The notes under the pieces: generated by a model | Databases searched by the model: none | The model's input: only the letters and a program-made list of their open reading frames with translations | What the model was told of the DNA's origin: nothing | Part shown: piece after piece, positions 15,538-24,150 of the stretch | Layout of the letters: every line of letters begins with the position of its first letter | How positions within the stretch are numbered: position 1 is the first letter of the stretch | Made by a program: the position numbers and the translations under genes | DNA from: Cohaesibacter sp. | Lineage (GTDB): Bacteria; Pseudomonadota; Alphaproteobacteria; Rhizobiales; Cohaesibacteraceae | DNA: 54,445 nucleotides | Assembly (NCBI GenBank): GCA_025800105.1 | Contig: JAOXSG010000774.1 | Span: 1 to 54,445 of the forward strand | Reading direction: 5' to 3'

Positions 15538-17166
15538 ATGTCAAACAGCGCGTCGCCCAAACGTCCCAATATTGTTCTTGTCATTGCTGACCATGTGGCT
15601 TTTGCCGGGCATTATCGGGCGTCCTTTGACGGGGCATATGCCTATCATTGGCCCCATCTGGAACGGATTGCCAAACAAGGGGCGTGGTTTGACAAGGCCT
15701 ATGCCATTACCCCGATTTGTACGCCCTCTCGTGCCTCTATGCTGACCGGCAAACGGGCCGATAAACATGGAATGCGCTGGAATTGCGAATATCCGATTGC
15801 TGACAATCGCAAGGAATTTCGCGAGGATGAGATCCTCTTTCCGCAAGCTTTGGCCGCTGTTGGATATGACGCCTATTATTTTGGCAAATGGCATTGCGGC
15901 AGTGATAAAGGACCGCAAGATTATGGCATCAAAGGATGGTCCTTGCCCGAATATGGCAATGTCTATCGCTCAAACACCTATAAAAATTATCTCAAAAGCC
16001 TTGGGGAAGAACAGCCCAAATGCCGCATTGATCATCATTTGATGCGGCCTCAGCTGGATGGCACAGAGGTTTTGATGGACCCAGACGAGCCGTGGGATTA
16101 TATGGACGGGGCTGGTGTTTTGCTGGGCAATCCAGAGGTTCAGGAGCAGTTTTTTGTCACCAACCTAGCGTGTGAGCAATTGCGCCATTTGGCAGATCGG
16201 CCAGATGCCAATGCACCAGATAAAGAGCCATTTTTGCTGGTAACCAGCCTTTGGGGGCCGCATCATCCCTATTATCCTTCTGAACTTTATGCCGATCAAA
16301 TCAATCCTGATGAGATTGGCCCTTATCCAAGCTTTGCGGATGATTTAACGGACAAGCCCTTGCGCTATCGTGTGCATCGGGATTTGCGCTGCCTGCATAG
16401 GGCATCGGAGCGCTGGAAAGACTGGTCCACATGGCAAACGGTGCTGGCGCGCTGTTATGCGGCAGGCTTGCAGACCGATGCCGCCATTGGCCGGATTTAT
16501 GAATGTTTGCAAGAAACAGGTCTGGCTGAGGAAACCCTGTTCATTGTCACCGCAGATCATGGGGATGGCATTGCCAGTCATGGCGGGGGATGGGACAAAT
16601 ATTCCACCTTTACCGAGGAAGTGGGCCGGGTGCCTTTGGTCATGCATTGGCCGGGCCAGATTGCGGCGGGGACGAAAGTCTCGGACCCGGTGAATTTGCT
16701 GGATATGACCGCCACCATGCTATCTGCGGGCGGGGTTGATCTTGAGACTTTGCATCCCCTTTCACTGGATGGGGAAGATTTGCTGCCCTTCATTGGTGGA
16801 CAGGCCCGCCGGGATGTGATGATTTGCGATCATTTTGGCCATTCCGGCGATGTCAGCTATCAGAAGATCCTCTATATGGATGGCTGGAAATATGTCTCCG
16901 TTTGGGGGGATGAAGATGAACTTTATGATCTTGAGGCCGATCCTTATGAGCTAACAAATCGCATCACGGACCAAACCACCTTTGCCCGTCAAAAGGCCAT
17001 GCGTGATGTGATCATTGATCATCTGGAGAGCCGCAGGGCCGAGCGCGCCGCTTGGCATAAGCCTGAATTTCTAGAGCGCGGAGTGGTGTTTTCCTCGCCA
17101 GAATGGCCGCGGGAAGAGACCTTGCATCTTTTCAAGCTCAAAACCCAGCAAGGTTATGAGACATGA
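15538..17166 (+). CDS. Type I sulfatase (formylglycine-dependent), substrate unknown
   Basis: The 542-residue protein has the sulfatase/alkaline phosphatase fold. The maturation motif is ITPICTPSRASML: Cys61 in CxPxR would be oxidised to formylglycine by a separate enzyme. Near the N-terminus, NIVLVIADH gives the metal-binding Asp18 followed by His where most members have Asp or Gln. Further on, VTADHGDGIASHGG supplies the second Asp/His metal pair, and LYDLEADPYELTN is the usual C-terminal block. No signal peptide is seen, so it should be cytoplasmic. The start at 15538 follows homologue-like spacing; the frame opens at a TTG at 15490. The last 29 bp overlap the convergent GNAT gene. No transporter or sulfatase-maturase gene is adjacent. 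Confidence 0.85.
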   Translation: MSNSASPKRPNIVLVIADHVAFAGHYRASFDGAYAYHWPHLERIAKQGAWFDKAYAITPICTPSRASMLTGKRADKHGMRWNCEYPIADNRKEFREDEILFPQALAAVGYDAYYFGKWHCGSDKGPQDYGIKGWSLPEYGNVYRSNTYKNYLKSLGEEQPKCRIDHHLMRPQLDGTEVLMDPDEPWDYMDGAGVLLGNPEVQEQFFVTNLACEQLRHLADRPDANAPDKEPFLLVTSLWGPHHPYYPSELYADQINPDEIGPYPSFADDLTDKPLRYRVHRDLRCLHRASERWKDWSTWQTVLARCYAAGLQTDAAIGRIYECLQETGLAEETLFIVTADHGDGIASHGGGWDKYSTFTEEVGRVPLVMHWPGQIAAGTKVSDPVNLLDMTATMLSAGGVDLETLHPLSLDGEDLLPFIGGQARRDVMICDHFGHSGDVSYQKILYMDGWKYVSVWGDEDELYDLEADPYELTNRITDQTTFARQKAMRDVIIDHLESRRAERAAWHKPEFLERGVVFSSPEWPREETLHLFKLKTQQGYET

Positions 17167-17632
17167 CAAGATTGCAATATTGGGCCTGATCCAAACAGAA
17201 CCAATCCTCCCCACACTCGACAAAGCCCTGCTGCCTATAGAAATCTATCGCCTTTTGGTTTTGATCATTGACCGTGAGACAGACAGTCTCTGCCTTTTGG
17301 GCTTTTGCCGCTTTCAGGGCATGGTGCAAGAGCTGTTTGCCAAGGCCCTGCCCCTGGTGATGACGACGGATATAGAGGGTGTCAATTTCCCAGTCTCGCA
17401 GCGCTTTTGTGATCCTGATATAGCCCTTCACAAAGGCTTTTTCTTCTATCAGCCACATGAAGCTGTCTGGATCATCCAGCCTTTTTTGCAATGTCTCTGG
17501 CGAAAAATGGCTCAGGACATACTCAGCCCAACTCAGCGGTACGCCCTCTTTGGCATAGCTGTCCAGCCATACCTCGATGGATAAAGCGGCAAGGATGGTG
17601 GCATCGTCTCGGTAGGCTAGTCGCAGAGCCAT
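17138..17632 (-). CDS. GNAT-family N-acetyltransferase
   Basis: The 164-residue protein has the GNAT layout: motif D/A with IDTLYIRRHHQGQGLGKQLLHHAL, where R-x-x-Q-G-x-G-x-G/A binds the acetyl-CoA pyrophosphate, and motif B VCLTVNDQNQKAIDFYRQQGFVECG. The acceptor substrate is unknown. Its start codon follows immediately after the stop of the MocR gene (TGAATG across 17630-17635), with a GGAGAG ribosome binding site inside the MocR coding end, so the two are translated from one transcript. Its 3' end overlaps the sulfatase gene by 29 bp on the opposite strand. Confidence 0.85.
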   Translation of the reverse strand: MALRLAYRDDATILAALSIEVWLDSYAKEGVPLSWAEYVLSHFSPETLQKRLDDPDSFMWLIEEKAFVKGYIRITKALRDWEIDTLYIRRHHQGQGLGKQLLHHALKAAKAQKAETVCLTVNDQNQKAIDFYRQQGFVECGEDWFCLDQAQYCNLVMSHNLAGF

Positions 17633-19036
17633 TCACTCTCTCCAGGCTTTGGTCAACCGTTGGCAGGCTTCTGTCAGGCTTGCCCGTCCCAGCGGGGCTG
17701 TCAGGCATAGGCGCAGACCATCGCGCTGCATCCGCCCGGCGCAAAAGGTGCTGGCGGGGACCACTTCCACACCATGGGCCCTTGCCTTGGCCGCCAATTG
17801 ATCGCCGCTTGCCATCATGTCTGTCACATTGATCCAGAGATGGGGCGCTGCCGGGGCTTTGCCAAGCGCTGGCACCTGCATGACATTGGCCAATTTTCTG
17901 CGCACCATGATTTGGCGGGCTCGCGCCTCTTGGCGTTGCCAATCCATATGCTCTTCTGCAGTGCCCGTCTCCACCCATTGGCAAGCCAGTGCCAGCATAA
18001 GCGGGGCTGTCATCCAGCTTGTCGTATGGACCAGCTCATCTGCGCTTAGGCCAGACAGGCGCGCCTCGTCGAGCATGGAAATCACAAAGCCAAACCGCGG
18101 CCCCGGTGCCACCAGTTTGGAAAAGCCGCCAACCAGCAAAGCACGCCCGGCCAGATGCAGGCTCAAAGGCGGGTCCGCGGTGAAGGCGCCATAGACATCT
18201 TCCTCAACCAATGTCAGATCCAGCTGCTCGATGCTGTTTGCAATGGCGCGGCGGCGCGATGGTCCCATGCTTGCCCCTGTGGGATTTTGCAAAATCGGGC
18301 TGGCCACCAATATTTTGGCCCCGGAGGCTCTGGCCGCCCGATCGAGATCGTCCGGGATTAACCCTTCCTCGTCCATCGCAACGGGAATGAGGCGCAAACC
18401 CAATTGGCGGGCGGTTACTTTCATGCCCGGAAAGGTAAATTCTTCCACCAGAATTGCCATATCGGGCTTGGTAATCATTTGCAGGGCCGCATAAAGGGCG
18501 GCTTGCGCTCCGGCACAGGGGAAAATATCACTGGTTCGGGGGTGGAAACCACGCGGCTGATAAAAATGCGCAATGGCCTGCCGACAGCGCTGCAACAAAG
18601 CGGGGCTGTGATAGTCCATCAATTGGGCGAGATTTTCCGATTGCATCAATGTTTGCAGCGCTTCACGAACATCCTTGTCCTGCAAAGCGCGCGCCGGGAT
18701 ATTGGTTGACAGATCAATCACATCCCCCGCCTCTTCATCGGATCGACCGGATCCGGGGGCATAAAGCTGGGCTTCGACCGCGCTGGCCAGAATGAAGGTT
18801 CCCCGCCCCACTTCGCCTGCAATCAAATGTTTACGCGTGGCTTCGCGATAGGCATCTGTGACCGTCGAGAGATTGAGGCCCAAGCTCCAAGCCAAATCGC
18901 GCTGGGTTGGCATTTTATCACCGGGGCGCAAGAGGCCTTGCTGGATATCCTGTTCCATTGCCTGCACAATGGCGCGATATTTGGGGCCTTTGAAACACGA
19001 TAAATCAGGACACCATTTTGTCTTGTTGTTGGTCAT
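17633..19036 (-). CDS. MocR-type regulator (GntR winged helix fused to PLP aminotransferase fold)
   Basis: The 467-residue protein starts with a GntR helix-turn-helix (about 15-85: YRAIVQAMEQDIQQGLLRPGDKMPTQRDLAWSLGLNLSTVTDAYREA) followed by a fold-type-I aminotransferase domain (about 110-465) with FPCAGAQAAL, ILQNPTGASMG, EEDVYGAF and VGGFSKLVAPGPRFGF. The Lys in GGFSKLVAPG is the expected PLP lysine. MocR proteins bind PLP and amino-acid-like effectors and usually control a divergent metabolic gene, here the PLP dehydratase at 19210. The start at 19036 gives the usual length; the frame is open upstream to 19345 without support. Repeated ATACAAT sites lie in the shared promoter. Confidence 0.88.
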   Translation of the reverse strand: MTNNKTKWCPDLSCFKGPKYRAIVQAMEQDIQQGLLRPGDKMPTQRDLAWSLGLNLSTVTDAYREATRKHLIAGEVGRGTFILASAVEAQLYAPGSGRSDEEAGDVIDLSTNIPARALQDKDVREALQTLMQSENLAQLMDYHSPALLQRCRQAIAHFYQPRGFHPRTSDIFPCAGAQAALYAALQMITKPDMAILVEEFTFPGMKVTARQLGLRLIPVAMDEEGLIPDDLDRAARASGAKILVASPILQNPTGASMGPSRRRAIANSIEQLDLTLVEEDVYGAFTADPPLSLHLAGRALLVGGFSKLVAPGPRFGFVISMLDEARLSGLSADELVHTTSWMTAPLMLALACQWVETGTAEEHMDWQRQEARARQIMVRRKLANVMQVPALGKAPAAPHLWINVTDMMASGDQLAAKARAHGVEVVPASTFCAGRMQRDGLRLCLTAPLGRASLTEACQRLTKAWRE

Positions 19037-19095
19037 TTTATGTCCGCTCGCCTGTTTGTTTGCTATTTTATGCGCAGCTTGTGTGTTCGTTTGCT

Positions 19096-19154
19096 TATTG
19101 TATGGGAGACAATTGATTTTATTTCCCATACAATCATTGTATTGAACCATACAA
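19096..19154. promoter_or_regulatory. Operator-like repeats between mocR and the dehydratase gene
   Basis: ATTGTATGGGA (19096-19106) and its exact complement TCCCATACAAT (19123-19133) form an 11-bp inverted repeat. CATTGTA follows at once, and CCATACAAT (19146-19154) is a further direct copy. MocR regulators such as GabR and PdxR bind repeated short motifs spaced over about 40-60 bp, so this is a good candidate for the MocR operator controlling both divergent genes. Confidence 0.65.
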
Positions 19155-19209
19155 TTATCTTTGTCATGCTGCAAGAATATTCCCCTGTTGCCAGACAAAG
19201 AGGTTCGCC

Positions 19210-20181
19210 ATGTTATCCCGTCGTGATTTTGAAAAAGCCGAAGATCTGGTTTATCGCTCCATGTCTGCCACGGCTTGTTACAATTGGCCACTTTTGAGCG
19301 CTGCGACGGGGGTGGATGTGTGGATGAAGCACGAAAATCACACACCGACCGGGGCTTTTAAGGTGCGCGGTGGCTTGGTCTATGCAGCCCGTCACAAGGA
19401 GCGGTTCCCGGAAAATCCCAATCTGATTTCGGCAACAAGGGGCAATCATGGACAGAGCCTTGCTTTCGCCGCCAATGTGCATAATCTAAACGCCACCATT
19501 GTGGTGCCCCATGGCAATTCGCCTGAAAAGAATGCGGCCATGAAAGCCTTTGGCGCGGATTTGATTGAAGCGGGCGATGATTTTGATCTGGCCGTTGGCG
19601 TTGCCAAGCAGATGGCAGACGAAAAGGGCATGCATATGGTGCCCTCTTTTCACGAAGATTTGGTAGCGGGCGTTGGCACTTACGCTTATGAAATGATGCA
19701 GGCCCATCGGGATTTTGACAGCATTTATGTGCCGATCGGCAAGGGATCTGGCATTTGTGGCATGATCACGGCTCGCGATGCGCTGGGCCTGAAAACAAAA
19801 ATTATCGGCGTGGTTTCGGATCGCTCCGATGGTTATGCCAAAAGCTTTGAGACAGGCACATTTTGCGAAGCGGACCGCTCAGATACCTTTGCCGATGGCA
19901 TGGCGGTGCGTTGTCCTGACCCCGACGCACTGGATTTGATCCTGAAAGGGGCTGAGCGGGTTATTCGCGTTGATGATGATCTGATTGCCAAGGCTGTGCG
20001 TCTGATTTATCAAGCAACGCATAATCTTGCCGAAGGCTCTGGCGCGGCTTCTCTGGCCGGTCTCTTGAGTGAAAAAGACGCAATGCAGGGCAAAAAAGTC
20101 GGCACCGTTTTGAGCGGCCAGAATATTGATGCCGCATGGACTGCACAAATCCTGTCCGGTCACACTCCTGTGGTGGGGTAA
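19210..20181 (+). CDS. Threonine/serine dehydratase-like PLP enzyme
   Basis: The 323-residue protein is a fold-type-II PLP enzyme. HENHTPTGAFKVRGG contains the PLP-binding Lys51, SATRGNHGQSLAFAA is the substrate Asn/Ser loop, and VPIGKGSGICGM is the phosphate-binding Gly loop. It lacks the C-terminal ACT regulatory domain of biosynthetic IlvA, so it is a catabolic-type enzyme. Ectoine-degradation EutB and hydroxyaspartate dehydratases share this size and motif set, but no ectoine genes are nearby, so the substrate is open. It is divergent from the MocR regulator, the likely controller. Confidence 0.85.
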   Translation: MLSRRDFEKAEDLVYRSMSATACYNWPLLSAATGVDVWMKHENHTPTGAFKVRGGLVYAARHKERFPENPNLISATRGNHGQSLAFAANVHNLNATIVVPHGNSPEKNAAMKAFGADLIEAGDDFDLAVGVAKQMADEKGMHMVPSFHEDLVAGVGTYAYEMMQAHRDFDSIYVPIGKGSGICGMITARDALGLKTKIIGVVSDRSDGYAKSFETGTFCEADRSDTFADGMAVRCPDPDALDLILKGAERVIRVDDDLIAKAVRLIYQATHNLAEGSGAASLAGLLSEKDAMQGKKVGTVLSGQNIDAAWTAQILSGHTPVVG

Positions 20182-20195
20182 GCATATATTTTGCC

Positions 20196-20216
20196 CTGAA
20201 AAGTCTAACTTTTCAG
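20196..20216. terminator. Hairpin between the convergent dehydratase and SDR genes
   Basis: CTGAAAAGT-CTA-ACTTTTCAG is a perfect 9-bp stem with a 3-nt loop, 15 bp after the dehydratase stop. It lacks a strong T run on either side, so it may be a weak terminator or an mRNA-end stabiliser. Confidence 0.45.
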
Positions 20217-20229
20217 ACAATATTTCGCT

Positions 20230-20997
20230 CTAAATACACCGCCCTCCGTCCACTTCCAAAGCGACGCCAGTGATAAAATTGGCTTCGTCGCTGGCCAAAT
20301 AAAGCGCGGCATTGGCCATGTCCTGGGGGCTGGACAGTCGCCCAATGGGGATAGAGCTTTCAAATTCAGCGCGCTTTTGCGGCGTATCCTCGCCCATAAA
20401 CAGATGCAACATGCCAGTGGGGCCTGCAACCGGGCATAAGGCATTGACGCGGATTTGTTTGGGGGCCAGTTCCACCGCCATGGATTTGGTCATGGAGATC
20501 GCCGCGCCTTTAGAGCTGTTATACCAGACCAGACCGGGGCGCGGGCGCAAACCTGCCGTTGAGGCGGTGTTGATGATCACCCCACCGCCCTGCTCTTCCA
20601 TAATGGGCACAACTCTTTTGGCCGCCAGAAAAATGGCTTTGACATTGACAGCAAAGATCTGGTCAAATGTGTCTTCATCCACCTCCAGCATGGGCTGATT
20701 GCGGTGCGTAAAGCCTGCATTATTGATGAGAATATCAAGACCGCCCAGAGACCGCGCCGCTTCGACCATTTTATCGACATCAGCCGATTTTGTGACATCG
20801 ACCCCGACAGCAAGACCGTCAATCTCACTGGCGATTTTTTCTGCGCCCTCCCTATTGAGATCAGCCACCACCACCTTTGCGCCTTCTTTGGCAAAGCGAC
20901 GCGCCATGCCCTCACCAAAGCCAGAGGCGGCCCCTGTGATGATGGCCACTTTTCCGGCAAGGCGTCCATTTGTCTGCATGGTTGGCTGATCGCTCAT
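20230..20997 (-). CDS. Classical short-chain dehydrogenase/reductase
   Basis: The 255-residue protein is a classical SDR. The cofactor motif TGAASGFG is at residues 21-28, the acidic residue in VVVADLN suggests NAD(H) preference, then INNAG (91-95), the catalytic Ser146 (NTAS) and Tyr159-x-x-x-Lys163 (WYNSSK), ending in GVALEVDGGRCI. The 'VDGG' end is typical of 3-oxoacyl-ACP reductase/glucose dehydrogenase-like members. The substrate is unknown. It shares strand and order with the aldehyde dehydrogenase at 21241, but a repeat of about 240 bp separates them, so co-transcription is uncertain. Confidence 0.85.
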   Translation of the reverse strand: MSDQPTMQTNGRLAGKVAIITGAASGFGEGMARRFAKEGAKVVVADLNREGAEKIASEIDGLAVGVDVTKSADVDKMVEAARSLGGLDILINNAGFTHRNQPMLEVDEDTFDQIFAVNVKAIFLAAKRVVPIMEEQGGGVIINTASTAGLRPRPGLVWYNSSKGAAISMTKSMAVELAPKQIRVNALCPVAGPTGMLHLFMGEDTPQKRAEFESSIPIGRLSSPQDMANAALYLASDEANFITGVALEVDGGRCI

Positions 20998-21052
20998 ATC
21001 ACTCTCTTTTCCCTGTCTTTTCGTCCTGCATTTTCATCTGCCAAGACCGCCA

Positions 21053-21073
21053 CGAAAAGTCTGCAACTTTTCG
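21053..21073. repeat. Small hairpin upstream of the SDR gene
   Basis: CGAAAAGT-CTGCA-ACTTTTCG is a perfect 8-bp stem about 55 bp upstream of the SDR start. It resembles the hairpin at 20196-20216 downstream of the same gene, so both ends of this gene carry AAAAGTCT...ACTTTT hairpins. Confidence 0.4.
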
Positions 21074-21095
21074 CCGAATGCGCGCTCTTTTGTTA

Positions 21096-21213
21096 AGTGC
21101 CAGATTTAAAAGTCTCCAAGTGAGACTTTTAGGCGGCATATCCAGCCCTCTCCCCCTCCCAAACCACCCGTCATGGTACCCTCATGGGCGGTTTGGGAGG
21201 GGGAGAGGGCTGG
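21096..21213. repeat. Interspersed repeat copy 2 joined to a long perfect inverted repeat
   Basis: AGTGCCAGATTT, a 9-bp AAAAGTCTC hairpin (21108-21130) and the TTAGGCGGCAT block match copy 1 at 15372. The pyrimidine tract then becomes one arm of a perfect 24-bp inverted repeat, 21142-21165 with 21190-21213, around a 24-nt loop. One strand of the arm is almost pure C/T (CCCTCTCCCCCTCCC). It lies just after the aldehyde dehydrogenase stop and may act as a transcript-end structure. Palindromes built on CCCTCTCCCC are common intergenic repeats in proteobacteria. Confidence 0.75.
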
Positions 21214-21240
21214 CTCAGGACTGTTAAATCAGAATTCGCT

Positions 21241-22752
21241 CTAGCCATGATTCATCACAATGGTCTTGGTGGCAGAAAATTCGTAAAGGGCTTCAAAGCC
21301 CTTTTCCCGGCCATGGCCAGATTTTTTAAAGCCACCGAAGGGCAATTCGATACCGCCGCCTGCCCCATAGCCATTGATATAGACCTGCCCTGCCCGAATG
21401 GCGCGCGCCAGACGCATGGACCGGGCGGCGTCTGTTGTCCAGATGCCCGCGACCAAGCCATAGGGGGTGCCATTGGCCAAGGCAATGGCCTCTTTTTCAT
21501 CTTTGAATGGCAGCATGGAGAGGACGGGGCCAAAGACTTCTTCTTGCGCCAGCGCACTGTCTGCGGGCACAGGGCCAAAGAGTGTCGGCGTTGCATAATA
21601 GCCCCCTTGCGGGGCATCATCGGCAATGGTGCCTGCCGCCAGAACGGGGATGTTGGCATCATCTGCCAGATCCAGAAAGCCTGCCACGCGCTCGGCCTGA
21701 TGGCCTGTCACCAATGGCCCCAAATCAGCATTGGCATCATGACGATTGGCCACCAGCTTTTCGAAATGGCCGCGCAACGTCTCCAGCACCTGATCCCATT
21801 GACTGGCATGCACCAAAAGGCGCGAGCCGGCAGAACAGGTTTGTCCGGCATTTTGGATAATGGCATTGGTGATCACTGGCATGGCGGCATTCAGATCTGC
21901 ATCCTCAAAAAGGATTTGCGGGCTTTTGCCGCCAAGCTCCAATGTACAACCGATATGATTGCCCGCTGCTGCCCTTTGCACCAATGTGCCGACTTCTGGC
22001 GAACCGGTGAAGGTGATGAAATCAAGACCCGGATGGCAGGAAAGCAAGGCACCTGCCTCTTCTCCTGTTCCGGTAATGACATTGAGAACACCAGCGGGAA
22101 TGCCCGCTTCCAGCGCCAGCTCTGCCAACCGCAAGATGGACAGGCAGGCATCTTCTGCCGGTTTGATGACCAGACAATTGCCCATAGCAAGGGCCGCCCC
22201 TGCCACTCTGCCCATAATCTGGGCCGGGTAATTCCATGGAATGATAGAGCCAACAACGCCATGGGGCTCATGCAATGTCAGGGCTGTAAAGCCATTGGGC
22301 AAAGGAATGGTTTGCCCATGCACCTTGTCCGCCGCGCCGCCATAATATTCAAAATAGCGGGCTGTTGCGGTAATGTCTGCTTCTGCCTGTCGCAAGGGTT
22401 TGCCCGTATCGCGGCTTTCCAGCGCGGCCAATTCTTCAAAATGCTCCAGAATCAGAAAGGATAAGCGCAAAAGATGCCGTCCCCTCTCTGCTGCTGGCAT
22501 GCGTGGCCACGGTCCCTGCTCGAAGGCGGTGCAGGCCGCACTGACTGCCGCATTGACATCTTCAAGGCCGGAACGGGCAATGGTGCAAAAGGGGGTGCCG
22601 CTTGAGGGTTCAATCATATCAAGGCTGTGGCCAGACAAGGCCGCTTCAAATTTGCCGTCAATGATATTGGTCCAGCTGCGATCCTGCGCAATGATGCGCG
22701 CGCGATTGGCAAGATTGTCGGAAAGAGACTCCAAGTCCGAGAGATCAACCAT
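21241..22752 (-). CDS. NAD(P)-dependent aldehyde dehydrogenase
   Basis: This is a 503-residue class I/II ALDH: AD(P)-binding Rossmann part with IIPWNYPAQIMGRVAGAALAMGN, the general base Glu in TLELGGKSPQ (near 270), the nucleophile Cys in NAGQTCSAGSRLLV (near 304), and EEVFGPVLSMLPF towards the end. Betaine-aldehyde and gamma-aminobutyraldehyde dehydrogenases share these features; the substrate cannot be fixed. Length is normal and the gene looks intact. It runs towards the palindromic repeat and the SDR at 20230. The stretch 22753-23184 upstream holds no gene I can support, only an inverted repeat near 23040. Confidence 0.88.
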   Translation of the reverse strand: MVDLSDLESLSDNLANRARIIAQDRSWTNIIDGKFEAALSGHSLDMIEPSSGTPFCTIARSGLEDVNAAVSAACTAFEQGPWPRMPAAERGRHLLRLSFLILEHFEELAALESRDTGKPLRQAEADITATARYFEYYGGAADKVHGQTIPLPNGFTALTLHEPHGVVGSIIPWNYPAQIMGRVAGAALAMGNCLVIKPAEDACLSILRLAELALEAGIPAGVLNVITGTGEEAGALLSCHPGLDFITFTGSPEVGTLVQRAAAGNHIGCTLELGGKSPQILFEDADLNAAMPVITNAIIQNAGQTCSAGSRLLVHASQWDQVLETLRGHFEKLVANRHDANADLGPLVTGHQAERVAGFLDLADDANIPVLAAGTIADDAPQGGYYATPTLFGPVPADSALAQEEVFGPVLSMLPFKDEKEAIALANGTPYGLVAGIWTTDAARSMRLARAIRAGQVYINGYGAGGGIELPFGGFKKSGHGREKGFEALYEFSATKTIVMNHG

Positions 22753-23039
22753 GATGAAGGGAGCCTTTCAGTTGGAAGGGGCGGCAGACTGTGCCGTATA
22801 AAGGAGTGTGATCCTGTTGCCTTCAAAGGGCAAGGTCTTGCTTTGCTGCCTGTGGGTTACAGGCTGGGCACGGAATTAAGACGTAAACCCAAGATGTGAT
22901 GACAAAGCGAGATCACAGGCATTTAGGCGTCTTAAAGATAGAGCTTATTTTTCTCTCACTCAAAGTAAGAATTTGAAAATGCATTGCATTGTCTGAGTCG
23001 TGGACCTTTGAGACTTTGGACATTGTTTCTGATGGGGTC

Positions 23040-23058
23040 AATATTGATTCACAATATT
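23040..23058. promoter_or_regulatory. AT-rich inverted repeat upstream of the orphan membrane protein
   Basis: AATATTG-ATTCA-CAATATT is a perfect 7-bp inverted repeat 127 bp before the start at 23185. It could be an operator or a promoter-region palindrome. No cognate regulator is nearby. Confidence 0.3.
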
Positions 23059-23184
23059 AATGGCCAAATTACAGTACGGTGCCCCAAGCTAACTTGCTTT
23101 AGGCACGAATGAAAATTGACGAAAAATCGTGCTTCAGGGTTAAATGAATTCAAAATCGCACTATATTTCGGCAAGGAGGTGAAA

Positions 23185-24150
23185 ATGTTTTCTAATTCTA
23201 AAAGCAAGTTATCATTATTTATTGCTATTTCGCTTCAACTGCTCGGCTTACTGTCTCTTGTTTCGGGGTTAGTGGGCGATCTTATCAAACTCTATTCATT
23301 TGCTCAGAGCTTCTTAGAACACTATCGTGAATTTAGATTGCTAATCTTGGGCTGGATTCCTGACCTATTCGATTTGAACCTTCCCGAATTTTGGCAGGAT
23401 TATTTGGTAATTGGAACAGCCACACTATTTTCATACAGTCAACGTTCGCTGATGTTTGGTAAGGAATTAAATTCACAGTTACAACTGAAAAAAGAGATAG
23501 TTAAGTCTTTCGTAGACGACCCAATACCGCTTGGCTTTGGCCCCTACTCGTATCAATTTTACGATTATTGGCGCGAAAAACGCCAAAGAGAAACTGTTAA
23601 GAAGCTAGGAAAATGGAATGCAGAAATGCGCCATTTTTTAGAGCCTGAATTTATATCTATGGGAGTCAATTCATCCGGGTATCCCGAAGATACAGTCAGC
23701 TGTCAACCTTTGGAAGATCGGCATTATTTAATCAAAGCTGCAAACAGATTTAAGTTTTTAGCCTGGCCATTATTCGTTGGTTGCTTCATCCATGATTTTT
23801 TGACTCATATAATTAGAAAATGGATGGACAAAACGGAGAAATTTCGGTCTTATGTTATATTGCCTCTGAGTATTATAGTCTTTTGGCCATTATATATGTC
23901 CATTTGGACAATTACTGGAATTCTTGGTTTCTCGATCAATCAGCTTCGCATACTTGGGTCTTGGTTGAAGAATGACCTTAGTAACTGCGGCCATTTTGGT
24001 TGTCCAATGGCAACCGACTATGTTTTAGCACAGACGCAAAAAAAGCTGGCGGCTCCTAAGATTTTTGGCCTCCTATTGATTGGGTTGGTAATCGTAATCT
24101 TTATTGTCACCGATTTCAATGCGACCTTGGCCACCAACAGCATAGGATAG
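23185..24150 (+). CDS. Orphan integral membrane protein of unknown function
   Basis: The 321-residue protein starts at an ATG with a near-perfect ribosome binding site (AAGGAGGTGAAA). Hydrophobic segments at about residues 10-32, a weaker one near 72-85, a pair near 210-230 and 245-280, and a C-terminal one near 297-315 indicate roughly four or five membrane spans. A charged middle section (residues about 95-200, with YDYWREKRQRETVKKLGKW) would be cytoplasmic. I do not recognise the family. Base composition is visibly more AT-rich than the flanking enzymes, codon choice differs, and no functional partner lies next to it, which suggests horizontal acquisition. Confidence 0.65.
   Translation: MFSNSKSKLSLFIAISLQLLGLLSLVSGLVGDLIKLYSFAQSFLEHYREFRLLILGWIPDLFDLNLPEFWQDYLVIGTATLFSYSQRSLMFGKELNSQLQLKKEIVKSFVDDPIPLGFGPYSYQFYDYWREKRQRETVKKLGKWNAEMRHFLEPEFISMGVNSSGYPEDTVSCQPLEDRHYLIKAANRFKFLAWPLFVGCFIHDFLTHIIRKWMDKTEKFRSYVILPLSIIVFWPLYMSIWTITGILGFSINQLRILGSWLKNDLSNCGHFGCPMATDYVLAQTQKKLAAPKIFGLLLIGLVIVIFIVTDFNATLATNSIG

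Noticed and set aside
17138..17166. Possible frameshift where the sulfatase and GNAT genes overlap
   Set aside because: Both products end normally for their families; a 29-bp convergent overlap is simple gene packing.
21184..22464. 426-codon plus-strand open frame over the aldehyde dehydrogenase gene
   Set aside because: Antisense to an intact conserved enzyme; begins within the palindromic repeat; product looks like shadow sequence.
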